Shown: piece by piece, positions 7,693-16,600 of the stretch
How the letters are laid out: each line of letters opens with the position of its first letter
Numbering within the stretch: the stretch's first letter is position 1
Assembly: GCA_018402455.1 (NCBI GenBank)
Contig: JAGYIG010000034.1
Coordinates: 1-37,411, forward strand
Reading direction: 5' to 3'
DNA length: 37,411 nucleotides
Source of the DNA: Opitutaceae bacterium
Lineage (GTDB): Bacteria > Verrucomicrobiota > Verrucomicrobiia > Opitutales > Opitutaceae
Translations under genes and position numbers: made by a program
The notes under the pieces: generated by a model
The model's input: only the letters and a program-made list of their open reading frames with translations
The model's database searches: none
What the model was told of the DNA's origin: nothing

Positions 7693-9621
7693 ATGTCCAT
7701 GACTCCCCTCGAAGAACTGCGCCACTCGTGCTCCCACGTCTTGGCCACCGCAGTGCTGCGTCTCTTTCCCGAGACGAAGCTCGATATCGGACCGCCCACC
7801 GACACCGGTTTCTACTACGACTTCGATCTCGATCACAAATTCACCACCGAGGACCTCGAAAAAATCGAGGCGGAGATGGCCGCGGTCATCAAAGAAAATC
7901 AAGCGTTTCGGCGCCGGGAGGTCAGTCGGGCGGAGGCGGTTGAAATCATCAAACAACGCGGGCAAGAGCGCTACAAGCTGGGGCGGCTCGACGACATTCC
8001 GGACGGCGAGGAAATCTCCTTTTACGAGAACGGCGAATTTCTGGACCTGTGCGCCGGCACGCACGTGCGCTACAGTAAGAAAATCAAGGCGTTCAAGCTG
8101 CTCTCCATCGCCGGCGCCTACCACCGGGGCGACGAGAAAAACAAGCAACTCCAGCGCATCTACGGCACCGCCTTCCCCACCAAGGAAGAGCTCTCCGCCT
8201 ACCTCGAACAGATCGAACAGGCCCGGGCCCGGGACCACCGCAAACTCGGCAAGGATTTGAAGCTTTTTGTCATCGACGAGGACGTGGGACAGGGGCTGAT
8301 CCTCTGGACCCCCAACGGATCGGTCCTGCGCCAGGAACTGCAGAACTTCATTGGCGATGAGCTGCGCAAGCAGGGCTATCATCAGGTCTTCACGCCGCAC
8401 ATCGGCAAGCTCGACCTCTATAAGACCTCCGGCCACTTCCCCTACTACAAGGATTCCCAATTCCCCGCCATCGCCGAACCCCAGGACCTCGCTCAACTGG
8501 CGGGTGAGGGGTGCTCCTGCGCCGATCTGACGGCCCGGCTCGAGGCCGCCTCGCCGCACTTCGCCGCGGAAATCAACCGGCGCACGGGCCGCGAAACCAT
8601 TGCCCCGGATCGCGTCATGGATCCGACGCAAATCCTCGATGGCTTCATGCTGAAGCCGATGAACTGCCCCCATCACATCAAGATCTTTGCTTCCCAGCCC
8701 CACTCCTATCGCGACCTGCCGCTGCGCCTGGCCGAATTCGGCACGGTCTACCGTTGGGAACAGTCCGGGGAACTCAACGGCATGACCCGGGTGCGGGGTT
8801 TCACGCAGGATGATGCCCATCTTTTCTGCACGGAAGAGCAGGTGGCCGACGAGGTGATCGGTTGCTTGTCTCTCGTCAAAATCGTGCTCTCCACCCTCGG
8901 TATGTCCGACTATCGGGTCCGCGTCGGCCTGCGCGATCCCGACTCCGACAAATACACCGGCGATCCCACCTTATGGGACAAGGCCGAGGAGGCGTGCCGG
9001 AATGCCGCCAAAACGCTCGACGTCCCCTTTACCGAGGAGCCCGGCGAAGCAGCTTTTTACGGTCCCAAGATCGACTTCGTGGTCAAAGACGTCATCGGCC
9101 GGGAGTGGCAACTGGGCACGGTGCAGGTGGACTACAATCTGCCGATTCGCTTCGATCTTTCCTACGTCGGCGCGGACAACAAACCGCACCGTCCGGTGAT
9201 GATTCACCGTGCCCCCTTTGGCTCCCTCGAACGTTTCTGCGGCGTGCTGATCGAACACTTCAACGGCGACTTCCCGCTTTGGCTCGCGCCCGAACAGGTG
9301 CGGCTGCTGCCCATCAGCGACAAGCTCAGCGATTATGGACGCGACCTGCTCGGTCAACTTAAGGCCGCCGGCGTGCGCGCGGTGCTCGACGAACATCAGG
9401 ACAAGTTGGGCGCCAAGATCCGGCGGGCCGAGTTGGACAAGGTGCCGCACACCCTGATTCTCGGGGCCAAGGAAGCCGAAGCTCAGGCCGTATCCGTGCG
9501 TTCCCGAGCCCGCGGCGATGAAGGCACCCAGCCCTTTGCCGACTATCTGGCGCGCGTGCAGGAAGAGATCAGGACCCGCGCCCTACCGGGTAAGAAAATC
9601 GAGACCGCAGACGCCGGCTAA
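7693..9621 (+). CDS. thrS: threonine--tRNA ligase lacking the TGS domain and carrying a catalytic-core insertion
   Basis: Class II synthetase charging tRNA-Thr. The 642-aa protein starts directly with the editing (N2) domain; the N-terminal TGS/N1 domain of E. coli ThrRS is absent. The editing residues are H11 and H15 (HSCSH) with C120 and H124 (CAGTH). The catalytic core has motif 1 around 205-250, motif 2 around 345-372 (FGTVYRWEQSGE, TRVRGFTQDDAH) and motif 3 near LERFCGVLIEH. Zinc ligands are C325 (KPMNCPHH), H376 and the His of MIHRAPFG. Between HFPYYKDSQFP and LDGFMLKPMNCP lies an extra stretch of about 55 residues (258-314), with a CSC motif, not present in E. coli ThrRS. The last four codons and the stop lie in the REP element that flanks the RAYT gene. 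Confidence 0.95.
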   Translation: MSMTPLEELRHSCSHVLATAVLRLFPETKLDIGPPTDTGFYYDFDLDHKFTTEDLEKIEAEMAAVIKENQAFRRREVSRAEAVEIIKQRGQERYKLGRLDDIPDGEEISFYENGEFLDLCAGTHVRYSKKIKAFKLLSIAGAYHRGDEKNKQLQRIYGTAFPTKEELSAYLEQIEQARARDHRKLGKDLKLFVIDEDVGQGLILWTPNGSVLRQELQNFIGDELRKQGYHQVFTPHIGKLDLYKTSGHFPYYKDSQFPAIAEPQDLAQLAGEGCSCADLTARLEAASPHFAAEINRRTGRETIAPDRVMDPTQILDGFMLKPMNCPHHIKIFASQPHSYRDLPLRLAEFGTVYRWEQSGELNGMTRVRGFTQDDAHLFCTEEQVADEVIGCLSLVKIVLSTLGMSDYRVRVGLRDPDSDKYTGDPTLWDKAEEACRNAAKTLDVPFTEEPGEAAFYGPKIDFVVKDVIGREWQLGTVQVDYNLPIRFDLSYVGADNKPHRPVMIHRAPFGSLERFCGVLIEHFNGDFPLWLAPEQVRLLPISDKLSDYGRDLLGQLKAAGVRAVLDEHQDKLGAKIRRAELDKVPHTLILGAKEAEAQAVSVRSRARGDEGTQPFADYLARVQEEIRTRALPGKKIETADAG

Positions 9622-9660
9622 AGCGCGGCGCTACGTAGTGCCGTGCTTCAGCCGGCACTG
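9607..9660 (+). repeat. REP element, left copy flanking the RAYT gene
   Basis: A 54-bp imperfect palindrome with arms GCCGGCT (9613-9619) / AGCCGGC (9650-9656), AAGC (9621-9624) / GCTT (9645-9648) and CGGC (9626-9629) / GCCG (9640-9643), around a loop containing CTACGTAG. It is a direct repeat of 10305-10358 (52 of 54 identical). Its first bases encode the last residues and the TAA stop (9619-9621) of thrS. Confidence 0.85.
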
Positions 9661-9696
9661 TCCTGCCTCTCCGCAATTCATCTGGCTCATCTAAGA

Positions 9697-10299
9697 ATGC
9701 CTGAAACGAGAGAGCGCTGGCGAAACCGCCTCCCTCACTGGGAGGTCGCCGGGCGGGCTCATTTCGTCACCATCCGTTGTGCCGGCTCACTACCAGAATT
9801 CGCGGTTCGACGGATCAGGGAAATCCAAGCAACTCTCTCGGCCATCGAGCCTGCCACACCGGAGTTTGCGCAGCTCCAACGTCAGTATTTCCTGACCTGC
9901 GAGAAATACCTGGATCAACCCGAGAGCGGAAGTTTTGCCCCGTTTCACGATCCCGCCGTCGCGGATCTGATCTTGACCGATCTCAACGATTTCGGCGTGC
10001 GCGAACAATGGAAAATCCAAGCGGCGACCATCATGCCGAATCATGTGCACCTGCTGCTGCGCGCCCAAACCCGCGAATCGGCCAAACCCCTGCGCGAAGT
10101 GATACGTGCTTTCAAAGGCCGCACCGCTCGCAAAGCGAATCAATGCCTCCAGCGCACGGGCCCTTTTTGGCAACGGGAGTGGTTTGATCGCTGGATGCGC
10201 GACGATCGCGAAATCGCCCGCACGAAAACCTACATTCACCAGAATCCGGTTAAGGCGGGTTTGGTTGAGCAAGCCAAAGACTGGCGCTGGCAAATTTGA
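9697..10299 (+). CDS. REP-associated tyrosine transposase (RAYT, Y1_Tnp/TnpA_REP family)
   Basis: Single-strand HUH endonuclease related to IS200/IS605 TnpA, thought to mobilise or process REP palindromes. From the ATG at 9697 the protein has 200 aa and begins with the family-typical MPETRERWRNRLPHWEV; the reading frame is open further upstream into the REP element but without family similarity. The HUH motif is H116-V-H118 in IMPNHVHLLL. The likely catalytic tyrosine is Y179 in KTYIHQNPVKAGL, with WFDRWMRDDREI before it. All key residues are intact, so the protein may be active. It is flanked by two direct REP copies and a third partial copy, the usual arrangement for this domesticated transposase family. 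It carries no terminal inverted repeats of its own. Confidence 0.92.
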   Translation: MPETRERWRNRLPHWEVAGRAHFVTIRCAGSLPEFAVRRIREIQATLSAIEPATPEFAQLQRQYFLTCEKYLDQPESGSFAPFHDPAVADLILTDLNDFGVREQWKIQAATIMPNHVHLLLRAQTRESAKPLREVIRAFKGRTARKANQCLQRTGPFWQREWFDRWMRDDREIARTKTYIHQNPVKAGLVEQAKDWRWQI

Positions 10300-10304
10300 A
10301 TGCA

Positions 10305-10358
10305 GCAGACGCCGGCTAAAGCACGGCGCTACGTTGTGCCGTGCTTCAGCCGGCACTG
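10305..10358 (+). repeat. REP element, right copy flanking the RAYT gene
   Basis: The same 54-bp element as 9607-9660, differing at two positions, beginning 5 bp after the RAYT stop codon. One difference restores a Watson-Crick pair in the hairpin stem (A-T instead of G-T). REP, RAYT and REP together make a 752-bp unit. Confidence 0.85.
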
Positions 10359-10405
10359 CCGCCTCCGAGGGCGCTCACCCAACGCCCCCTTGAATAGAAA
10401 CGAAA

Positions 10406-10427
10406 GCCGGCTAAAGCGCGGCGCTAC
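10406..10427. repeat. partial REP element overlapping the 3' end of the fusion-enzyme gene
   Basis: Twenty-two bases match the first half of the REP copies (from GCCGGCTAAAGC to GCGCTAC) and then the similarity stops. The minus-strand gene at 10424-12364 ends inside it: its TAG stop is the complement of the CTA at 10424-10426. Confidence 0.75.
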
Positions 10428-12364
10428 TTCGCCCATGCCAGTGGCGAAGGAGCGGTAAATTCGCTGGTCAACTCGATGCGTTGTCCCGTCTGCACCGCAG
10501 TCTCGACGGCCTCGATAACCTCCACCACGTGGGCGGCCTGCTCGCCGCTGGTCGGATGGGCATGCCCCTCACGTAGACCGCGCCAGAGCTCAAAGACCCC
10601 GGCACTCCAGTCGCAATACCACTCCCCCGCCCCCGCGGGCTCGCGGAGACGGTGCACGGGCCGGTAGGCCTCCCCAAACTTGCCCAGCTCAATCGGCGCG
10701 GTAGCGGCAAACCACTCGGTGCGGATTGACCCACCATCACCGTGAATTTCAAGTCCCGCCCGGCGATCGGCCGGAGGACCCACATAAAAATTCGCGCTCA
10801 ATCGAGCCTGCAGGCCATTCCCGAACTCCAAAATCGCTACCGCAAAATCCGTTTTAGTCACCGTGAACGACTGGCCGGCCAGGTCGGTGCGATCCGGCAG
10901 GAGCACGGCCCCCGCCGCCGTAACGCGTTTCACCGGACCAAACCATGCGGTCAGCAGACTGATCGGATAGACGCCCACATCGCCCACCGGGCCCGCGGCA
11001 TAGAACGGGGCCGGATTGGGATGCCAGGTCTCGATGCGGGCCCAGTCCACCGTGGCATACACCACCCGGGGAGAGCCCACGCGACCCTCGCGCACCATTT
11101 TCCAAACGGTCTGTTGGGCCTCGCCCAACCAGGTGACCGGGGCACAACTGAGCCGAAGCCCCTTGGCCTGCGCCAAGGCCACCAATTGCTGCGCTTCGGC
11201 AAAGGTCGGAGCCAGGGGCTTTTCCGTATGCACGTGTTTGCCGGCCTCCAATGCTCGGGTCACCACCTCCACGTGAGCGGATTGAATGGTGAGGTTGATC
11301 ACCACCTCAACGGCGGGATCCACCAACACCGCATCGAGCGAGGCATAGGGCTTGCCCCCGTGTTTTTCGGTCCAGGTTTTGGCCCGGGCCGGATCCAGAT
11401 CACTCGCGCCCAGAATCTCGATTTCGGGGCGGTTATTCAACGCCTCCCCATAAGAGTTGGCGATATTGCCGCAGCCCACCACGGCAACCCGCAGGCGAGC
11501 CGACTTCGGCTGAGGTTGGGCGTCGGTCCACCAACCTTTGATGCGCTCCAAACTGATGCGGCAGTCTTCGCGGGGATCAAACTCTTCGGGCTCGTGCTCG
11601 ACTCCCATGGGACCGCGGAACTCCATTTCCGACAACCAGCACACGATACCCTCCATACCGACCACGCCATCGCCGAGGCGACAGGTTTCGTGACCCATAT
11701 CGATAAATTCGAAGCCACTCTTTTCTGCCCTCGGCGCTTTGACATCCTTGAGGTGCACCGTAAACACGCGGTCCTGCAATTCCTGCAATCCCGTCAGAGC
11801 ATCCCAACCGCGCGTCGCCGCCCAACCGGTATCCAGGGCGATTCCAATCACATCATCCGCCCCCTCACCCAGGCGAGCCGCGAGCTCCGCGATACTGGTC
11901 TCGGGATGGTTTTCAATGGCATAGCCCACCGCAAACTCGCGCAACACGGCCACCGCTTGGTCGCGGGTCTCGGCCTGCTCTGCCGTTGCCACAAATCCCG
12001 CAATAAACGGAATCCGGAGGGAATGACACAGGCGGCAGGCCGCCCGCAAATGCGTGACATCACCCCCGACCCAAGCCGCGTAGCTGCGGACCTCGATCTC
12101 GTGCTTTGCCAGCAAGTCCTTGGCGATCTGAATGTGCTCGGGCGTGGCCCATTGGAAGTGAAGGTGGGCGGCCCAGAGATCGATCGCCCCGAAACCCAGC
12201 GTTTTGACCTCGCTTAGCATTGCATCAAACTCGGTTGCAAACGTGGCGAGTGGTTTGAACGCGGCGTTATTGGCGTCGTCGCCCTGCCCCCATCCGTCGG
12301 ACATGTGATAGCCTAACGGCCGGGCGACAAAATTGGCGGTGATGAAGGAGAAGCGGGGCGTCAT
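10424..12364 (-). CDS. fusion of a sugar-phosphate isomerase/epimerase-like TIM barrel with a Gfo/Idh/MocA oxidoreductase
   Basis: A 646-aa two-domain protein. Residues about 1-280 form a xylose-isomerase-like (AP_endonuc_2) TIM barrel, with candidate metal ligands E151 (AIENHPE), D178 (ALDTGW), H204 (VHLKD) and E256 or E258 (GVEHEPEE). Residues about 290-640 form a Gfo/Idh/MocA dehydrogenase with a Rossmann dinucleotide site VAVVGCGNIANSY (293-305), the signature EKPL (381-384) and a C-terminal alpha/beta domain. These two activities are often encoded by adjacent genes for inositol, keto-sugar or uncommon-sugar catabolism; here they are one chain joined by a short QPQPKSAR linker, so substrate channelling is plausible. 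The substrate is not evident, and neither half has a signal peptide. No transporter or regulator of sugar use is adjacent. Confidence 0.88.
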   Translation of the reverse strand: MTPRFSFITANFVARPLGYHMSDGWGQGDDANNAAFKPLATFATEFDAMLSEVKTLGFGAIDLWAAHLHFQWATPEHIQIAKDLLAKHEIEVRSYAAWVGGDVTHLRAACRLCHSLRIPFIAGFVATAEQAETRDQAVAVLREFAVGYAIENHPETSIAELAARLGEGADDVIGIALDTGWAATRGWDALTGLQELQDRVFTVHLKDVKAPRAEKSGFEFIDMGHETCRLGDGVVGMEGIVCWLSEMEFRGPMGVEHEPEEFDPREDCRISLERIKGWWTDAQPQPKSARLRVAVVGCGNIANSYGEALNNRPEIEILGASDLDPARAKTWTEKHGGKPYASLDAVLVDPAVEVVINLTIQSAHVEVVTRALEAGKHVHTEKPLAPTFAEAQQLVALAQAKGLRLSCAPVTWLGEAQQTVWKMVREGRVGSPRVVYATVDWARIETWHPNPAPFYAAGPVGDVGVYPISLLTAWFGPVKRVTAAGAVLLPDRTDLAGQSFTVTKTDFAVAILEFGNGLQARLSANFYVGPPADRRAGLEIHGDGGSIRTEWFAATAPIELGKFGEAYRPVHRLREPAGAGEWYCDWSAGVFELWRGLREGHAHPTSGEQAAHVVEVIEAVETAVQTGQRIELTSEFTAPSPLAWAK

Positions 12365-12447
12365 GATCCCAGAGTTTTGATCTGACCGGGGTGGCCTCCG
12401 CCAACGCCGACCTGCTTTACGTTCAGGGGCAGGTGTTTTGTAACCCT

Positions 12448-12478
12448 AAAAAAACCGGCCTCCGCAAGGAGACCGGTC
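12448..12478 (-). terminator. rho-independent terminator of the Dabb gene
   Basis: On the minus strand a 10-bp stem (12477-12468 with 12463-12454, one mismatch) with a 4-nt loop is followed by seven T residues (complement of 12448-12454). It lies 27 bp beyond the stop codon of the Dabb gene. Confidence 0.85.
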
Positions 12479-12504
12479 GCGCAAGTTTGTTGTGAGCAGG
12501 CGGC

Positions 12505-12903
12505 TCAGTTCATGATTCCGAAGGTCGTGCTCCGGTGGCGGACCGGAATGTAAACTTCATACCAATCCTTCTGTGCTTGGCTGCCGGCGTAGTCGATCAG
12601 GGCTTGCTCGTCCTTGAACTCCATGACAAAGGCGTGGGAACGGTTACCTTGAGCCGAACGGGTCTTGGTCCAAACGCGCAAGATGCCGTCGTAGGCCTCG
12701 GCGAGGGTGTGCACGCCGTCGAGGGCCTTTTGGATGTCAGCTTCAGAGGCATCATCGTTCCAAGATACCGTCACCACGTGGATGACGGTGGAAGGAGCCT
12801 TGTCGCTTTTCATCATTTTGTCGCCGTGGTTGTGGGCGGAGGAGATGGCGGGAGTGAGAGCCAGCGCGAACACGCCAACGAGGAGAGGGATGATTTTTTT
12901 CAT
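12505..12903 (-). CDS. secreted Dabb-domain (stress-responsive A/B barrel) protein
   Basis: A 132-aa protein made of a signal peptide (MKKIIPLLVGVFALALTPAI, cleavage probably after SSA near 23) and one Dabb dimeric alpha/beta-barrel domain (about 40-130). The latter has the typical IHVVTVSWNDDASEADIQKA start and HAFVMEFKDEQALIDY middle. The frame is open for 37 more codons upstream, but the ATG at 12903 is chosen because it creates the signal peptide and follows the pyrimidine-rich leader ending in TTCTTATT. Dabb proteins are ferredoxin-like-fold dimers of mostly unknown function; an exported version suggests a periplasmic or extracellular role. A histidine-rich spot (HNHGDKMMK) follows the cleavage site. 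It is a single gene with its own terminator, divergent from the TPR gene at 13080. Confidence 0.85.
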   Translation of the reverse strand: MKKIIPLLVGVFALALTPAISSAHNHGDKMMKSDKAPSTVIHVVTVSWNDDASEADIQKALDGVHTLAEAYDGILRVWTKTRSAQGNRSHAFVMEFKDEQALIDYAGSQAQKDWYEVYIPVRHRSTTFGIMN

Positions 12904-13079
12904 AATAAGAACGAGGGTGAGGCTAAGTAGAGGTTGGGCCCCCTGACGATATTCCTGGCAATCTTTCGGAGCACGAGGAGGAGCATAGAAACAGATTTTG
13001 TCGGATGCAACCAACCACGGTCGTTTCCGCGGTGGTGCTTGGTCCTTGCGAAACCGGGCCAGGTTTATCTCCTACCTCC

Positions 13080-13577
13080 ATGGACGATGACGCCCTCCCC
13101 GCTTGGAAGCCCACGCTCGACGCCATCACCGGGGCACGGCATGGCGGACAGATTGCCGGGGTGCTCGATCAGCTCAAAGAGCTGGCCACCCGGTATCCGC
13201 ACGTCGCCGAAGTCGCCTACCAACTCGCGTGGACCCTCGACTCGCTGGGCCACGAGGCGGAGGCGCTGCCCTCCTACGAACACGCCATCGCCCTGGGCCT
13301 GCCGCCCAACGAACAAAGCGGCGCCCTCATCGGTTTGGGATCCACCCTGCGCAACCTCGGCGACCTCGAACGAGCGGCCGAGGTGCTGGCCTCCGGGCAA
13401 AGACAATTTCCCGACCAACCCGAGTTTGCCGCCTTTCTTGCCCTCGTCCGCCACGATCAAGGCCGACACGGGGAAGCCCTCCAATTGGCGATGGAGACCT
13501 TGCTGGACACCTCCGATGATCCCGGCCTCACCGCCTACCAACGGTCCCTGCGGCACTCCCTGGCCGCGCTGGCCTAA
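13080..13577 (+). CDS. small TPR protein (TPR_5-like)
   Basis: A 165-aa cytoplasmic protein of about four tetratricopeptide repeats, resembling the TPR_5 family: YPHVAEVAYQLAWTLDSLG, ALPSYEHAIALGL, ALIGLGSTLRNLGDLERA, LALVRHDQGRHGEALQLA. The reading frame is open 25 codons upstream to an ATG at 13005. The start at 13080 (MDDDALPAW) is preferred because it matches the beginning of related proteins and follows a CT-rich leader. Function is unknown; these are general protein-interaction scaffolds. It ends 42 bp before the first S8 protease copy and could contribute read-through transcription into it. Confidence 0.82.
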   Translation: MDDDALPAWKPTLDAITGARHGGQIAGVLDQLKELATRYPHVAEVAYQLAWTLDSLGHEAEALPSYEHAIALGLPPNEQSGALIGLGSTLRNLGDLERAAEVLASGQRQFPDQPEFAAFLALVRHDQGRHGEALQLAMETLLDTSDDPGLTAYQRSLRHSLAALA

Positions 13578-13619
13578 GTTTTTCTGAACCCGTCGCTCCC
13601 GTGCCAGTCTGAGACGACC

Positions 13620-16600
13620 ATGTGCCGCGTCCCGTCCCTGTTGCGAGTGTTCCTCACCATCACCTGCCTGGTGATGGGAGCAGGCGGTGGACGACTTGTC
13701 GCCGCGCCCGACGATGCGGGGGCGACGGTGACTCCCCCCTTCACCGCGCAGGAGCTCGCTCAAGGTTACTCCAATCACCAGATCCTGGCGCTGCCCCTCC
13801 CGATCCACTACCGGCCCGACGATCCGACGGCGGCCGAAGAGCTGGCCGCTTTGGAGCAGGCAGCCGGCTACGCAATCGAGCGGATCTTCGATCGTATCAG
13901 TGGCCTGCGGGTGCTTCGCTTACCCGCTGGAAAATCTCCTCCATCGTGCGGTGGCGGGACTCTGAGAGCACGTCCGGCAGGATAATGTTGAAGTCGATGG
14001 CCTGCGATTCTCCGATGCGTCGCCCTCCGACCCCTCCTTCGCCGATCTGACCCAATGGTATCTCCGGAATGTGGGTCAGGCGGGCGGCCGGCCCGGTTCC
14101 GATCTCAACATGGAGGCGGCATGGGATGTCCGCACCGACGCGTCGACGGTCATCGTCGCCGTCATCGATTCAGGCGCGAGGCTCACCCATCGGGATATCG
14201 CCTCCAATCTCTGGACCAACCCGCGCGAGATTGCCGGCAATAACATCGATGATGATGGCAACGGCTACGTCGATGACGTGCATGGCATCGATGCCCTCAA
14301 CCGCACCGGTGACCCGACGGATCCCGACCATTTTGGCCACGGCACCCACGTGGCCGGCATCATCGGGGCGGCCGCCAACAACGGCGTGGCCGGCAGCGGC
14401 GTGGCCTGGCGGGTGCAAATCATGCCCCTGCTCTTCCTCGGCGGAGTGGACCATGTGGGCACGATTTCCGGTGAAATCGCCTGCATCGATTACGCCATCG
14501 CCCAAGGGGCCCACGTCATCAACGCCTCCTTCGGCACCAATCAGTTTTCCCAAGCCGAGCTCGAAGCCATCAAGCGAGCCCGGGACGCCGATATCGTCTT
14601 TGTCACGGCCGCGGGCAACCAGAGTCGGGACGTGAGCCTCAACGACCGCTACCCGGTAGGTCATCTGGTGGACAACATCGTGGGCGTCGCCAATTCCACC
14701 CGGCTCGACGAGCCCTATTTCGAAACCAATTTTTCCAGCGGCTTCGTCGATCTGGCCGCCCCCGGCACCGACATCCTGTCGCTGGACTCCACCAGCGACA
14801 CCGCCACCCGCTTCGACACCGGATCCTCGATGTCCTCGCCCATGGTGGCCGGGGCCGTCGCCTTGTTGCGGGCGCAGTATCCTTCTGATGGATACCGCGC
14901 CATCATCAATCGCCTGCTCCGCGGCACGCGGCGGATCGAGGCGCTTCGCGGATGGGTGCAAACCGGTGGCCGACTCGACGTTGCCGCCGCCCTGGGCACC
15001 TTCGACATTCGCCCGTTCAATGATGATTTTGCGGATCGGGCGGTCTTGACAGGCGAGCGGATCCGGGGGCGCAGCAGCACCACCCACGCGTCCACCGAAG
15101 TCGGCGAACCGGCCCACGCCGGACACCTCGCCCGCTCGGTCTGGTTCACCTGGACCGCCCCCACGGCCAGCTCCGTCGAAATCGACACCGTCGGCTCGCC
15201 TGGTGATACCCATTTGGCGGTCTACACGGGGACGAGTCTGAGCCAGCTGATCCCCGTCGCCGCCAACGACAACGCGGAGAGCGGCGTGCTCACCTCCCGG
15301 GTCTCGTTTCCCGCCGCCGCGGGAGAAACCTTCCAGATCGCGGTCGACACCTCGTCGCCGGGTCTGATCGCGCTCAATCTCAACGCCAGCCCCGCCCACG
15401 ACGCCTTCGCTCTCGCCCTCGAGCTGGACCCCGAAAATCCGACGATGGCCATCTCCAATGCGAATGCCACCCGGGAATCGGGCGAGCCGGCGCATGTGGC
15501 CGGTTCCAGCGGACGAACGCTCTGGTATGCGTGGACCGCCCCGGACGACGGCCCCACTCAAGTCAGCGTCCATTCCCTCAGTGCCGATCCGACGCTGGCG
15601 GTCTACACCGGTTCCACGCTCTCCGGCCTCACCCGGGTGGGCAGCAGCAACAACACCGGGGTGGGTGGCGGCAACCTGAACGCCATGGTCGCGTTCGACG
15701 CCACCGCGGGCACCACCTACCGCATCGCGGTGGATTCCCGGGGAGCAGTCATCGGACCGCTCCACCTGGCGGTGACTGCCGCCGCGTGGCAGTTCGCCAC
15801 GGGTGATGCCCGGGACAGTGAATTGCGTCGCCCCTTCATCGGCGACGCCGTGGCGGTGGGTGCCGACGGCGCTCTCTACTTCGGGAGTTCCGACCGTTCG
15901 GTTTACGCCCTCAATCCGGACGGAACCCTGCGCTGGCGCATGGCCGTCACCACCGACGAAGATTCACACGATCCCCCCGTGGGTCCGGTCGCCGTCGCGT
16001 TCGATGACTCCCTGCTCTTGGGCACCAATGCCGGGGTGCTCTACGCGCTCAATCCTGACGGCAGCACCCGCTGGACGTCCGCCCCGGAGGATTCTCCCGC
16101 TCTGTCCACCCCGGCGGTGGCGGCTGATGGCACCGCCTTTTTTCATCACCGCAGTGGCATCCTACGGGCCTACTCCCCCGCCGGTGACCTGCGGTGGAGC
16201 TACCCCACCACCGGGCCGGCCCGCGAAGGTTCTCCCGTCATCAGCGCCGATGGGACGGTGGTGCTGCCCGCCAACGACGGTGCGCTCCACGGCCTGAACC
16301 CCGCCAACGGCGCCCGACGTTGGCGTTACCAACCGGTGGGGGCAAACAACACCGCCGACCCCAGCGGCATAGCCGCTTCCCCGTCGATCGACGCCGCCGG
16401 CAACCTCTACGCCGCGACCGGGAACGGGACCGTGTTCTCCCTCGCCACCGACGGCACCCAACGCTGGGTGTTTCGCCCCCCCGAAACGCCGGCCCATGTG
16501 GTCTCGTCCTTGGCGCTGGGAGACGGTCGGGCCTATTTTGCGACCGATGGCGGCTACCTTTACGCCTTGGACCAAGCCACCGGCAGCCTCGTCTGGCGCA

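Noticed and set aside
10742..12217. Long plus-strand open frame (491 codons) opposite the isomerase/dehydrogenase fusion
   Set aside because: It lies wholly within a well-supported gene on the other strand and its His/Arg/Gly-rich composition looks like a shadow frame.
13925..13970. Programmed ribosomal frameshift with stop-codon readthrough in subtilase copy 1
   Set aside because: There is no slippery heptamer or downstream pseudoknot that I can see, and both a shift and a readthrough would be needed; decay or sequence error is simpler.
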